A stretch of DNA of 64,000 nucleotides, taken from Hibiscus mutabilis. Taxonomy: Eukaryota > Streptophyta > Magnoliopsida > Malvales > Malvaceae. Positions 46,770 through 58,262 of this stretch are shown here, one piece after another. The notes under the pieces were generated by a model that saw nothing but the letters and a program-made list of their open reading frames with translations, was not told the origin of the DNA and did no database searches. Position numbers and translations under genes: made by a program. Location of the stretch: NCBI GenBank assembly GCA_019671005.1, contig CM033732.1:44443392-44507391 (forward strand), given 5' to 3'. The stretch's first letter is position 1. Each line of letters starts with the position of its first letter.

Positions 46770-49700
46770 AAGCTTCAAGTGCAAATTATGGTTCCTTGAT
46801 AGTGGATGCTCGAGACACATGACCGGAGACAAGAGTAGATTCTCGAAACTAAATCTAAAGAGAGGATGATTAGTGACATTTAGTGACAACTCCAAAGGCC
46901 AAATTGAAGGAATTGGTTCCATTGGTAATCACTCTTCTATACTTATTGAAAATGTCTTATTGTCAATGGTCTTAAACATAATTTGTTAAGCATAAGCCAA
47001 CTTTGTGATAAAGGTTTCGTAGTTATTTTTTATTTATATGGTTGCAAAATTATAAACATTGAAACCCACAAAATTGTGCTTTTTGGTCATCGCATAGGAA
47101 ATATTTACATGATGCATTTAGATGACATTCATATTTCTAATGCATGTTTTGTTGCTAATAATGAGCATGATTCATGGTTATGACATAGAAAACTAGGGCA
47201 TGCAAGCGTGGGTGTTTTGAAAAAATTGGTTTCAAATGATCTTGTAAGAGGTTTGCCTAAAATAAAGTCTTCAAATAAAAAATTGGTGATGCTTGTGCAA
47301 AAGGCAAACATAAAAGAGTTTCTTTTAAACCTATTAATGATGTTTCTACAAGTAAAGTTTTACAATTGATCCACATGGATCTTTTTGGCCCTATTAGAAC
47401 AACTAGCTTGGGTGGAAAATCATATGGTAGATGACTATTCTAGATATACTTGGGTTATATTTTTAAGTACCAAAGACGAGGCTTTAGAAAAATTTATCAC
47501 ATTTTCAAAAGCAAATCAAAACGATTTTGGTCAATCTATTCACATATTCGAAGTGACCATGGAACTGAATTTCAAAATCTAGGTTTTGAAGAGTTTTGTA
47601 ACTTAAGTGGTATAAGCCATAATTTTTTAGCCCCTCGAACACCTCAACAAAATGGGGTTGTTGAGAGGAAAAATCATACGTTAGAGGAAATGGCTAGAAC
47701 CACGCTTTATGGAAACATTTGCCTAAATATTTTTGGGCGGAAGCCACTAATACGACTTGCTATATTATAAATAGAGTAATGATTAGGCTTATTTTAAAGA
47801 AACTCCTTATGAACTTCTCAAAAACAAAAAGGCTAACATTAACTATTTTCATCCATTTGGTTGCAAATGTTTTGTTTTAAACAATGGAAAAAGATAATTT
47901 AGGTAAATTTGATGCTAAAAGTGATGAAGCTATTTTTCTAGGTTATTCTTTAAACTCTAAAGGCTATCGTGTATTTAGCAAGAGAACTTTAGTAGTAGAA
48001 GAGTCTATACATGTGGTTTTTTATGATAACCTCCTTCCAAGGAATGATTCTTGTAATGATGATGATGTAGGAATTTTTGATGCCAACGATGGTGGATGAC
48101 AATCATCAAAGGTAGTTGAAGTTCAATCAAAATACAAACCATAAGATCCACCTCTAGAAGCCTTGAAGGACGTGACTCTAGAGGAAAATGAGGTCTCCTA
48201 CCCAAGGGAGTTCAACTATGTCAAAGGTGGTGAGATTTTGGATGATCCATCCAAAGGGGTAACCACTAGACTCTTTCTTAAAAATGCTTGTAATGTTTCA
48301 TTTATTTCATGCATTGAGCCTAAAAATATCAAAGAAGCATTAAAAGATGATTATTGGGTATTGGCTATGCAAGAGGAATTAAATCAATTTGAGAGAAGTC
48401 AAGTATAAACATTAGTTGATAGGCCTAGCAATAAGTCTACCATAGGAACTAAATGGGTTTTTAGGATCAAACTAGATGAGAGTGGTAACATAGTGAGAAA
48501 CAAGGCTAGACTTGTTGCTCAAGGTTACACTCAAGAAGAAGGAATCGATTTTGATGAAACCTATGCACCCATAGCTAGAATGGAAGCTATTAGGATGCTT
48601 CTTGCATTTGCATGTTATCACAAATTCAAGCTTTTTCAAATGGATATCAAAAGTGCTTTTCTAAATGGTTTTATTAATGAAGAGGTGTATGTAGAACAAC
48701 CACCCAATTTTGAAGATCCAAAATACCCAAACCATGTTTTTAAACTTTCAAAAGCTTTATATGGTTTGAAACAAGCTCCTAGAGCTTGGTATGAATGATT
48801 ATCAAGTTTTATAATTGAAAAAGGTTTTGACAAAGGAAAGGTGGATACTACACACTTTATTAAAAGAAATGGCAAAGACATTTTAGTAGTTCAAATCTAT
48901 GCTGATGATATAATTTCTGGTTCTACTAATGAGTTGTTTTGCCAATATTTTGCTAAGTTAATACAAGTTGAGTTCGAAATGAGCATGATGGGGGAGCTCT
49001 CATTCTTCTTGGAACTCCAAATCAAACAAAGGAAGGATGGCATCTCCATCAATCAAGCTAAGTACATCAAGGACATGCTCAAGAAGTTTGGCTTGGAAAA
49101 TGTGAAACCTCAAACCACACCAATGAGCTCTTCTACAAAGCTTGACAAAGATGAATGAGGTAAGCGTGTTGATTTAAAGCTGTATCGCTCTATGATTGGA
49201 TCTTTGCTTTATTTTACCGTAAGTAGACCCGACATTATATTTAGTGTTTGCTTGTTTGCTAGATTTCGAGCTAATCCTAGAGAATCACACCTTATAGTCG
49301 TTAAGAGAATCTTTAGATACCTTAAAGACACATCTTGTTTAGGCTTTTGGTATCCTAGAGATTCCTCATTTGATTTGCATGCTTATTTGGATGCAGATTA
49401 TGGAGGTTGTAAGGTAGATAGAAAAAGTACCTCTAGTACTTGTCAATTCTTAGGTAGTATGTTTATATCTTGGTTCTCTTAGAAACAAAATAGTATAGCA
49501 CTATCTACTACCGAAGCGGAATACATATCGACCGAAAGTTGTTGTGCTTAAATCTTTTGGATGAAGCAACAAATTTCATACTATAGAATTGATGTAGGTA
49601 CCATCCTTATTAAGTATGACAACACTAGTGCCATATGTCTCACTAAGAATCCCATCCAACATTCTAGAACCAAGCACATACAAATAAGACATTATTTCAT

Positions 49701-49830
49701 TAGAGATCATGTCTTAAAAATGATATTGTTCTAGAATATGCAGATACCTTGAATCAATTAGCAGATATCTTTACCAAACCTTTGGACAAAGATCGGTTTA
49801 GGTATCTTAGGTGAGAGTTAGGTTTAACTA
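46770..49830 (+). pseudogene. Copia 1 pol, broken
   Basis: The order is Copia-type. Protease: WFLDSGCSRHMTG at about 46785. Pre-integrase and integrase: 'HMDLFGPI', 'DDYSRYTW' and APRTPQQNGVVERKNH at 47180-47760. Reverse transcriptase: GYTQEEGIDFDETYAPIAR, 'FQMDIKSAFLNG' and YADDI at 48120-49160. RNase H: 'STTEAEY' and 'QLADIFTKPL' at 49180-49830. Many stops and frameshifts interrupt it, for example at 48406, 48797 and 49156 and in integrase near 47730. The YADD catalytic motif itself is intact. Confidence 0.88.
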
Positions 49831-50450
49831 GCCTTTCTTGAGCCTTAGAACCTTTTAGGTCTTAAAATTTTGCTTGAATTTGGTTGATCTCATTGCTTAT
49901 GTGTTCTTGCTCTTATATGTATCTATGCTTGTTGGTAGGGGGAGTATGCATATATTTTTGATCATACATAATGTTCATATATCATACACATGCATTTCGA
50001 TTAGAGTAAAATTGAATTTTCGAGCAACTTGATGACAAAAAAAGACATTTCTGGCACAAGTGTATCGATATGGTGTTTCGTGTATCGATACAGGTTCTTG
50101 AACGCGTTTCGGTACAACTTTAACTGTACCAATACGGGGTCGTGTATCGAAATGGCTAATAACCGTTTTAGAACTGTGTTTTGATACGCCACGTGGCGTA
50201 TCAGTACGCGAAGCCGCTGGACAGTTTAATGAGCATTAAAAGAGGGTTTCCAACATTAAATCAGATACCCTTTTGCTCTCAAACCCTAGATACGATTTTT
50301 TCCCTATAAAATCCTCTCAAACCCTCTTGTTTTTCCACACAAATCTTAAAATCTTTTGAGGGCTTTTGGGTTTCTCATTAAACCCTAACAGAATCATTAA
50401 GTTTTTGGTGCATCATCATCTTCTCATTCATCCATAATCCCATATTCAAG
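49831..50450 (+). other. Non-coding gap after Copia 1 pol
   Basis: Contains a purine-rich tract at about 49936-49945 (ggtaggggga) and a small palindrome array at 50060-50210 of the same type as in the LTR (GTATCGATA variants, about 8 copies). A leader-like sequence with 'tataaaatcctctcaaaccc' follows. Confidence 0.6.
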
Positions 50451-50788
50451 GTATAAACTCTTTTTCTTTTCTTTTCGAATTCGTTCATATATATATATAT
50501 ATACACTATTTTTTTATTCAAAATTGTATATTTAGTATATATATAACTTTGTTTTCAAAAATTTTATAAGAACTTTTTCAAAATTGATTTTTTTGTTTGA
50601 ATATAAATTTATACAGCATATTTGTTTTTCAAATTTTATTTTACCAAAAATTCTTTTTATACTTGTATAGGTTTTTAAACTATATTATATAGTTTTTTAA
50701 CAATACCTTGATCATTGGATTTGTTGTTGGATAAAATGTGTTGATTTAAGCATACAATTTTTTTTTATTTTGATTTCAGGATTTTACC

Positions 50789-51042
50789 ATGGCACCTAAA
50801 AAATGAGCAAGAAAAGATATGACCTCTAGTTCCAATCCTCCTAATCAAAATCCCGAAAATATTAGTAATCGACCTAACCTTTTCCCATATTTTTCAAAAT
50901 TGTTTTAATGAGCCAAGATATCCAAATGCTATGGATCGATTTAAACATTACCAAGCTTATAACATCCGCAGTGAGCGCACTGTTTCGATCCCATTTTTAT
51001 CTTCCGAAAGATTTAAATTTAGTTATCTTGAGTTGATGCAAC
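50789..51042 (+). pseudogene. Third ORF of Copia 1, broken, with leader intron
   Basis: A donor at 50451 (cattcaag/gtataaac type context) and an acceptor at 50779 (tgatttcag) frame a 329-bp AT-rich intron-like stretch just before ATG 50789. The frame reads MAPKK, then TGA, then ARKDMTSSSNPPNQNP. A later frame reads NEPRYPNAMDRFKHYQAYNI and IPFLSSERFKFSYLELMQ. It looks like the start of the proteins annotated as 'putative plant transposon protein', or of a SIRE-type post-pol ORF. I cannot decide which. It is interrupted by the Gypsy LTR at 51043. Confidence 0.45.
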
Positions 51043-54000
51043 TGTAATATCCCAAATTTTGGCTAGTGACTAAAATGTAAATTTTGAAAGTTTAGGGGGT
51101 TAAAGTATAAACTTTGGAAAAGTTTGGGGACTAAAGTGTAAAATTCCCCAAAAAGTAATTTTATTCATTATAAGAGTGAATCGGATCAAAATAGGTACCT
51201 TGATATCGGTTTTAAAAATTAAGATGCAGAAAAAAGTACCGAATTTAGATCGAATGAAATTGTTAAGTGTACTCAGGCCAAAGAAATACAAGGATGGGTG
51301 ACTTTCGGGAAGGTCCCATAAAAGTGTTTCTGATCGATATTTTGGACTCAGTAAGAGTAAAGAATATTCGAATTAATTATCGATAAAGGATTTCTAAGAT
51401 AAATTTTATTTTATGAAGATTTTCGATAATTATCGGAATAGTAGATTAAGTTAGGAAAATTCAGTCTAAGTTTTGGGAAAGGAAGTTTTTATGAGATAAT
51501 AGAGTTTATTTCCCGAATATGGAAATATGGAATTTTTGGAATAAACCCGATAGTTAGGAAAAAGGTATAATCGCAGTAGAAGTATTTTATGAATATCGGG
51601 AGATCAGATCGAATTAGAATTTCAGAGGGTGTTCCATAAGCCATGGAAAAAGTTATAAAATAATATTTAAGGAATAGTGACCAGTTGGGAATGAACTATT
51701 TTAGTTGGATTGTAATGGAATGGCATTTTTGAAGTAAACTAGTAAATAAAAATTAGTTAGGGGCAAATTGGTCATTTAGCCCCAATGACATTTTTGAAAT
51801 ATTTAAAAAGTTACAAGGGCATTTTTGGAAGAATGAAATGGAAGATTTAATCTTGGCCCTTGATTGATGATAAGATCAATCTCAACCATTGGATTAAAAG
51901 GGCATTTTAGCAATTTCACTATTTAAATGAATTTAAAATTCATTTATATTTACAAGTGGCATAATTGTAGAGATTAAAAATAAAAGGCCAAAAATATGAA
52001 GTCTTCTTCATCTTTCAATTTCGAAAATATTGGGGAAAAAGGGGAGAAAATTTTCAAGCTCTATTCAAGCCCCGAAACTCGATTTTCAGGTAATCTTTCG
52101 AACTACAAAGTTGTTCTACTCTTCAAGCTCTATCTTTTGATGTCAATAATTCATGGAATACATTCTTGATAGGTGAGAATTTTGCATGAGAAGAAATTAG
52201 GGTTTATGGAAAAAGTTTGGGGCTTTTGGAAATTTATGATTTCATGATGAAATTCAAGTTGAAATCAAGCTAGTATAATGTTAAAATCATGTTATTGAGT
52301 TGAGATTTAAACCCTACATATTATAGTTTGTATGAAGATGATTAGGGTTTATGGATTCAAGTTAATTTAGGGTTTGTGATGTTGGATAAATGATATAGTA
52401 AGCTTGAATTTGTTATTTGGAAGCAAAACCCTAAATTAAAGGTATAAGGACCATTTCGGCAATTATGAAAGTTAAGGGACTAATCTGATTTTTTATGAAT
52501 TTGAAGTGTATTTATGTTATTATTGATGTTGGAGATGTGAAATTGAAGTTAGAATGCAAAACCGATGTTAAATCGAGTTAGTGACAATTTTGACAAATTG
52601 TCAAAGTTAAGTGACCAATTTGGAAATGAGGTTTTAGAGAAGGACTAAATATGATTTTAGTTGAAATAATAGAATTCAAGTAGTAATGTTGATTTGAGGA
52701 CTAATTTGCAAAGTTAGGAAGCTTGAATCCTTATCAATTCGTCTTTAGTGACTATTTCAGAAAGAACGAAAAATTAGAGGGAATTATTTTTGAATAATTA
52801 TTTGATGAAGAAAGTGATACATTAATGGTTTGAATCAAGTAAGGGGACCAAATTGACAAATATCAAAGTAAGGAGAAATTAGTATAAAGTTTGAAGCTAT
52901 TTATGAAAGTTGTGTAGGAAAACTGGATTTAACAGTAAGTTTGAAAATTCACCATAAATTCTACAAAAATGGTTAGATGGTGAATTTTATATCGATGTAA
53001 AGATTTATTCGTCTAGTTTGTTTAAAACAAACGGTGATTAATTTTGATTCATATATCAAAAGATATGAATTTTTGAGTGATGAAAGGTCAGAAAAGAGAA
53101 TAGCAGTCTGTTCCGAAATCCAATACTGGAATTCGACTTTGAAAATTTGCCATAAATAGTACAAACCGAATCTGGGTTATTAGTTTATATGGTTTAAAAG
53201 CTTATCAAATCTAGTTTTTCTTCCAACAAACAGAAACTGATTTCGAGTTCCGAGTTAAAAGATATTAATTTTTAATCGAATGAAGGTCAGAAAAATTTCA
53301 AAACAGTTTCTGTTAGGACAGCCTTGTAAACGGAAGTTTGATGAATTTTCATAATTTTTGTAGATTTTATTAAATTATGTGGCTTATACCGTTAGAACTG
53401 TTATCGAATCTAGTTTCTACGGTATAAAGGAAATTAAGATTCAGCATGTATTCTGCCCTGTAGAAGTAAATCTTTGATGGTACTGCAAGTTGACAGAAAA
53501 TGGAAATTGAGACAATTTGTGTCTAATGTTGGTTAGAAAGCTTGGAGGAATTATTTGAAGATCAAAATGGTCATTAGGGACCAAAAATGAGTTTGTGAAC
53601 AGTATAAGGAAGGAAAGAAATTTATGGAAAATGTTTATGTTGAATAATTAAATAGCTTAAGTGAAATATTGTTAGAAGTGAATCTAACAAATGTTTATTT
53701 ATATTCATGTGATAAATGAAGTTGGATCCGAATCAAAAGAAGGTTCGAGGTACTATAAAGGAAATGATCAATAGAGCTTAGTGAGGCATATTAATAAATG
53801 GACAAGGTGAGTGCATTTTTTTAAATGTTTGCATTACATTGAAAATGGCGTTGCATTTCTCTATAATACATGATATGATACATTGCTCGACATGGCAAGC
53901 TTGATGGAATATCAGGTACGAATTATTATTTGCATAAATGATGATCTATGTTTACCATGAATATTTATGATGAAGCATGAAATATGAAATGTCTATATGT

Positions 54001-55653
54001 ATGATTGATTATGATGTTGAGTTGATGATAAAAAAATGCCCAAGTATTGTGTATAAGAGTCCATGGTATAGTTGGCATGCCATAGAGTCTTTAGCAGCTG
54101 CACCCTCATGTTCATGTTATCAAACATATATTGTGACTAAATGATTGTGTCACATGCACCCTGGGGATCCACGCCCACTGTCCCGAGTGCACTGTCGAGG
54201 TGCTTCATGTTTATAGGGAGCAAAGAGCGTCCCTGAGTACGTACTCATCTTCATGTTCACGTTAGACACTACGGTGTCATTTCAAGATGACTCGCGTACC
54301 TTGATCTCATATAGCATACTTTGGGCAATGATAAAAGAATCATGTCACGTAAATGAATCATGTCATTTAAACAAATAATGTTACGTATATGAATCATGTC
54401 ATGAATATGAACCATGCCATGTATATGAAATATGTCATGTATATGAGCCATGTCGTGAATACGGAACATGCCATGTGTATGAATTAAATAAATGAATCCG
54501 TAAAAAGAATCATGTCATATAAATGAATCAAGTTATGTATATGAATCATGTCATGTATATGAATCATGACATGTATACAAATTATGTTACAAATATGAAT
54601 TATGCCATGCATATGAATTATGCAATGTACACGTATCTTGTTATGTATATGAATTAAGTCATGTATATGAATGATGTCACGTATATGAATCATGCCACGT
54701 ATATGAATTATGACACGTATATAGATTCTACCATATATATAATTCATGCCATATATATATGAATTATGCCATGTATATGAAGTATGTCATGTATATGAAT
54801 TATGTCATATATATATATAAACCATGTCATGCATGTGAATTATGTCATGTGTATGAAATATGCCATATATGTGAACTATGCCATGTATATGATTTACTTG
54901 GTAATGATGGAGTATTGGAAACTAGACTAAGTTAGAAAAATTATGACTTGCACATGAATATTGACTGAATATGAAAACCCTGTTAGTACGATACTACATT
55001 AGACAGAAACCATGCTAGGTTAATATATAACATGTGTTGCTTTATTTTATGTTTTGATAAATAAGATTATTGCCTCACTAAGTTCGTACTTAGCGTGTGT
55101 TTTATTTCACATGTAGGTACTCCGAAAATAGACTAGCAAGGAGGAGCTGTTAATTGGAAAAAAATCAAGTTACTATCTGTAAGTACAATACGTACATCTT
55201 TAACGTAATTTGATAGACTAGTGGGCATGTAATAATTTAAGTGGGTAAACTCTTTTGTAAGTCTAAGTTTATAACGTATTTATACATTGTCATGGAAGTA
55301 TGGACTTAGAGAAATAATTTACTATTAATAACTATGAATTTTGACGTAGTTAAATGTTGTTTAACCCTGATCACGTAAAAATTTAAAAATCAAGAAAGGG
55401 TCTAGGCAGTGTATATAGTTTTCATCCTGAATTATATTTTTATTTCAACAACTCAATTATGAATTTTATAAATCAATTCAGGGTCAAAACTAGCTGCAAT
55501 AGAATGACATAGTTTTTAATTCAAAACCAAGAAATGGTTAAACTGCAAGATGAATTTTGAAATAAAAAAAATTACAAGTCAATATTTCTTTCAATGACTC
55601 CGTAACATCTTTAATGTATATTCGGCTTACGAGTATACGTTAAGGGTGTTACA
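51043..55653 (+). mobile_element. 5' LTR of Gypsy element (4.6 kb)
   Basis: TGTAATATCCC start and AAGGGTGTTACA end, with the primer site immediately after. Its first 3017 bp align base by base with 58263-61280. In the first 250 bp I count about 17 differences, so it is not a very recent insertion. It is unusually long for a plant LTR. Confidence 0.85.
54330..54900 (+). repeat. About 18-bp AT-rich tandem repeat in the LTR
   Basis: Degenerate units 'catgtatatgaatcatgt' run for some 570 bp. Minus-strand open frames such as repeated HIHDMI come from this repeat and are not genes. The second LTR is cut off before this region. Confidence 0.8.
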
Positions 55654-55658
55654 TTTAT

Positions 55659-55670
55659 TGGTATCAGAGC
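55659..55670 (+). other. Primer binding site, Gypsy
   Basis: TGGTATCAGAGC matches the 3' end complement of initiator methionine tRNA and lies five bases after the LTR end. Confidence 0.85.
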
Positions 55671-58249
55671 TACAGGTTTAGCTGATTATGGAGTTTAAAC
55701 CGAGTTAATTATGATTTGATGTTAAGTACATGCCCCTATGATGTCATGTTACTGATGTACTATCTCTGTAACTTGATTATGCTTCTCATTTACATGAATA
55801 AGTTTTAGTGGAAATAGATGATGTTAAGTACTGATGGACTACGTTAAATGTTTAATTATGGGGATCAAGAGAAGGTTTAAAATGGAAGTAAAGAGATATA
55901 GAATGTTCCACCCAGTTCCTACCGCACCTACACGCAGAGGGTGCTCAAAGATAAGAATATGGAACCTTAGTAGGAGCTAAAAAGCTATGGTTAAAAAAAT
56001 TTCAAACCCTAATATCTATATCTGCACCTATTTCATAAGGAGGAAGTTAGGTGAATTTCATGAAAAATGTGGTCTGATGGCTGCCAATTTATGGCTTCAC
56101 GATGTTAAAGTCATATTAGAGGAATCAAATTGTACAAATGCTAAAAAGTTAGAAAAGTTGCATCCTTATTAAGGGAACATGCTTGTAATTGATGGTCCGA
56201 AGCCACAAAATTATACCTGTTGAGAAAGTGACTTGGACATTCTAAAATGTGTTTAGAGTTAAGTATGTTGGCGACCAGTTTAAGAAAGAGATGTTACAGT
56301 AGTTTCAAAGTTTGAAACAAAGTACTCGTACTGTCTACGAGTATGAGTTGGATTTTAATGGATTAAGTCGTTATACAGCTGATTTGATACCAATTGAGAA
56401 GTCCCTATGAAAATGGTTTATTGAGGGGCTTAACTTGAGGTCTAAAGAATAATTCTCATGTATGAGTTTGTCGATTTACTAGGATGCTATAATGAGAGAA
56501 AAGGCTATGGAGAAAGCCTATAATTACTTTAATTGATCCGGGTCCGACTCACTCGTATATTGGTACTAAGATAGTATTACAAAGAAAGATTCTTAAGGAA
56601 AACTATTTTTATTAATGTGATTCCTAGTAACCCACTTGGACATAGTGCATGGGTGACTAGAATATGTAAGAAATGTTTGTTAGTGATTTAAGGAATTGAG
56701 TTCCTAGCAAGCTTATTGGAGCTTTTATTTTGCAAACTTGAAATTATTTTTGGAATGAACTGGTTTTATGCATATGATGCAGAGGTGAAATGTAAAAAGA
56801 AAAGGTTGGTACTTTAAGGACCCAATGGTTCTGAAGTAATCATTATGGAAGAAAGAACTGACTGTTTAGAGTCAGTGATTTCTTTAATAACATCTTAAAG
56901 ATTGTAATGCAATAGATGTGAGGTATGTTTAATTTATATGGTGGGTATACAAATGTCACCCAAGAAAATTTAAAGGTATCCCAATTATAAAGGTAAATTG
57001 TACAAGAAAGATTATTTCTTTAAGAAGCATCAATGTTACTAGATGTTAACTATAAGGTTTAAAAGATAAGGAAGACAAAAAATCTGGAATAAAAGTATGA
57101 TGAAAGTGATATTTGAGTACATACTGAACAAGTTTGGAAGTCTAATACCGATAAAGAGTATTCAAAGAAGTCAAATAAACGTTAATTCTACCTGAATAGT
57201 TGACAGCAAAGCCTTATAAAGATAGGGCTGAAGTGTAATGGATAAGCTAAGATATCTTTTTAGAAAGGTTTTGATAAAGACAATCAGTAATAATATAAGA
57301 TGATGAGTATGACAAGCATTAAAATGATGTGAATTGATAGAAAAAGGTTTTCTAATGGTCTAAGTGATCAAGTATTAGAAGATATTATGAAGATACCATT
57401 TCGAGAATCTGAAGTGTAATTGAGATAAGTTGGTTATTTGTGCACAAGGTAAAAGCTGTTATAAGAAGAACCGTTTAAATTTTTAAAAGGAATTAGTTCC
57501 TTAGTGAAGTCAAAAGAAGAGTGTTTAGTTGAGGATTTTCTGGATAATTGAAATTTCCATAGAAATGTTTCTAGACAAGAACAAGAATCTCGGATCACAA
57601 GGGTTATAAAGATACCCGTAGCAATAACAATGAAATCAACTATGAACTTTTTTCCAATTTTTACCTAGATTGAGCTAGTGGTGCAGTAGGGGGCTCAAGT
57701 ACAAGAACTAGAAGTACCTAAGAGGTTGTAACCTTTGGCAACTGTATATAATAAAGCATGGGTTGTTTAAATGTTTAAGCTATTGAGAGCCTTAAATGTT
57801 AAAGCAAAAGAGAAGTTATGATTGTTTATTTGAAAATGAAGGATGATTTATATAGGTCAGAAAGGGAAAACTTAGTTTCAGAACTGTTATACTTCAAGGA
57901 ATCGTGAAAGAGTTGGACCAAGAGTATATTAATGGGTCTTATCTCCAGAAGTGAGCAAAAGTCTATAGTATATGTATTTATGTTTTGGGGGCATCAACTG
58001 AATTATTAACATGTTAATACTCCTGAATAAATTGAGATGCAATTAAATTTGATACATGAAGATGAGTTAGTAGAAATATTAGTTTATGGAATTAAAGAAT
58101 TAAGGAATAAGAAATTTCATTGAATGAAGTTTTGAGGAAAAATCACAAGGTAGAAGAAGTCACTTGGGAGGCTAAGAAGAAAACAAGGAAGTAATATATG
58201 TAAATGTTTGGAACAAGCATGCATTAAAAATTTGAGGACGAATTTTCTT
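55671..58249 (+). pseudogene. Degenerate Gypsy internal region (Tekay/Del-like), lacking RT and IN
   Basis: Relics in order. Gag: phrases like 'VYEYELDFNGLSRYTADL' at 56248-56440. Aspartic protease: 'LIDPGPTHSYIG' at about 56530 (normally DSGSTHS), followed by NPLGHSAWVTRI and 'IIFGMNWFYAYDAEV' to about 56800. The far C-terminus of pol after the chromodomain-like end: 'IEMQLNLIHEDELVEILV' and HKVEEVTWEAKK at 58030-58190. Between about 56900 and 57980 I see no reverse transcriptase, RNase H or integrase motif, so most of pol is deleted or unreadable. Numerous stops. Confidence 0.75.
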
Positions 58250-58260
58250 AAGGGGGAGGA
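58250..58260 (+). other. Polypurine tract, Gypsy
   Basis: aagggggagga, two bases before the 3' LTR start. Confidence 0.8.
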
Positions 58261-58262
58261 AT

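Larger units (their letters stand above)
43693..51042 (+). mobile_element. Ty1/Copia retrotransposon 1, decayed, SIRE-like layout
   Basis: In order: 5' LTR, initiator-Met primer site, gag, pol (protease, integrase, reverse transcriptase, RNase H), a non-coding gap, and a third ORF preceded by an intron-like leader. The third ORF downstream of pol is what makes it SIRE-like, and that placement is inference. The element is cut at 51042 by a Gypsy insertion and its 3' LTR is not in the window. Stops and frameshifts occur in every ORF. A second element of the same family starts at 61281. Confidence 0.8.

Noticed and set aside
49936..50000. 3' LTR of Copia 1 starting after the purine tract
   Set aside because: Sequence after the tract does not match the 5' LTR start (TGTAAAACC), and a third ORF follows.
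54269..54747. Minus-strand frames with HIHDMI repeats
   Set aside because: Produced by the 18-bp minisatellite in the Gypsy LTR.
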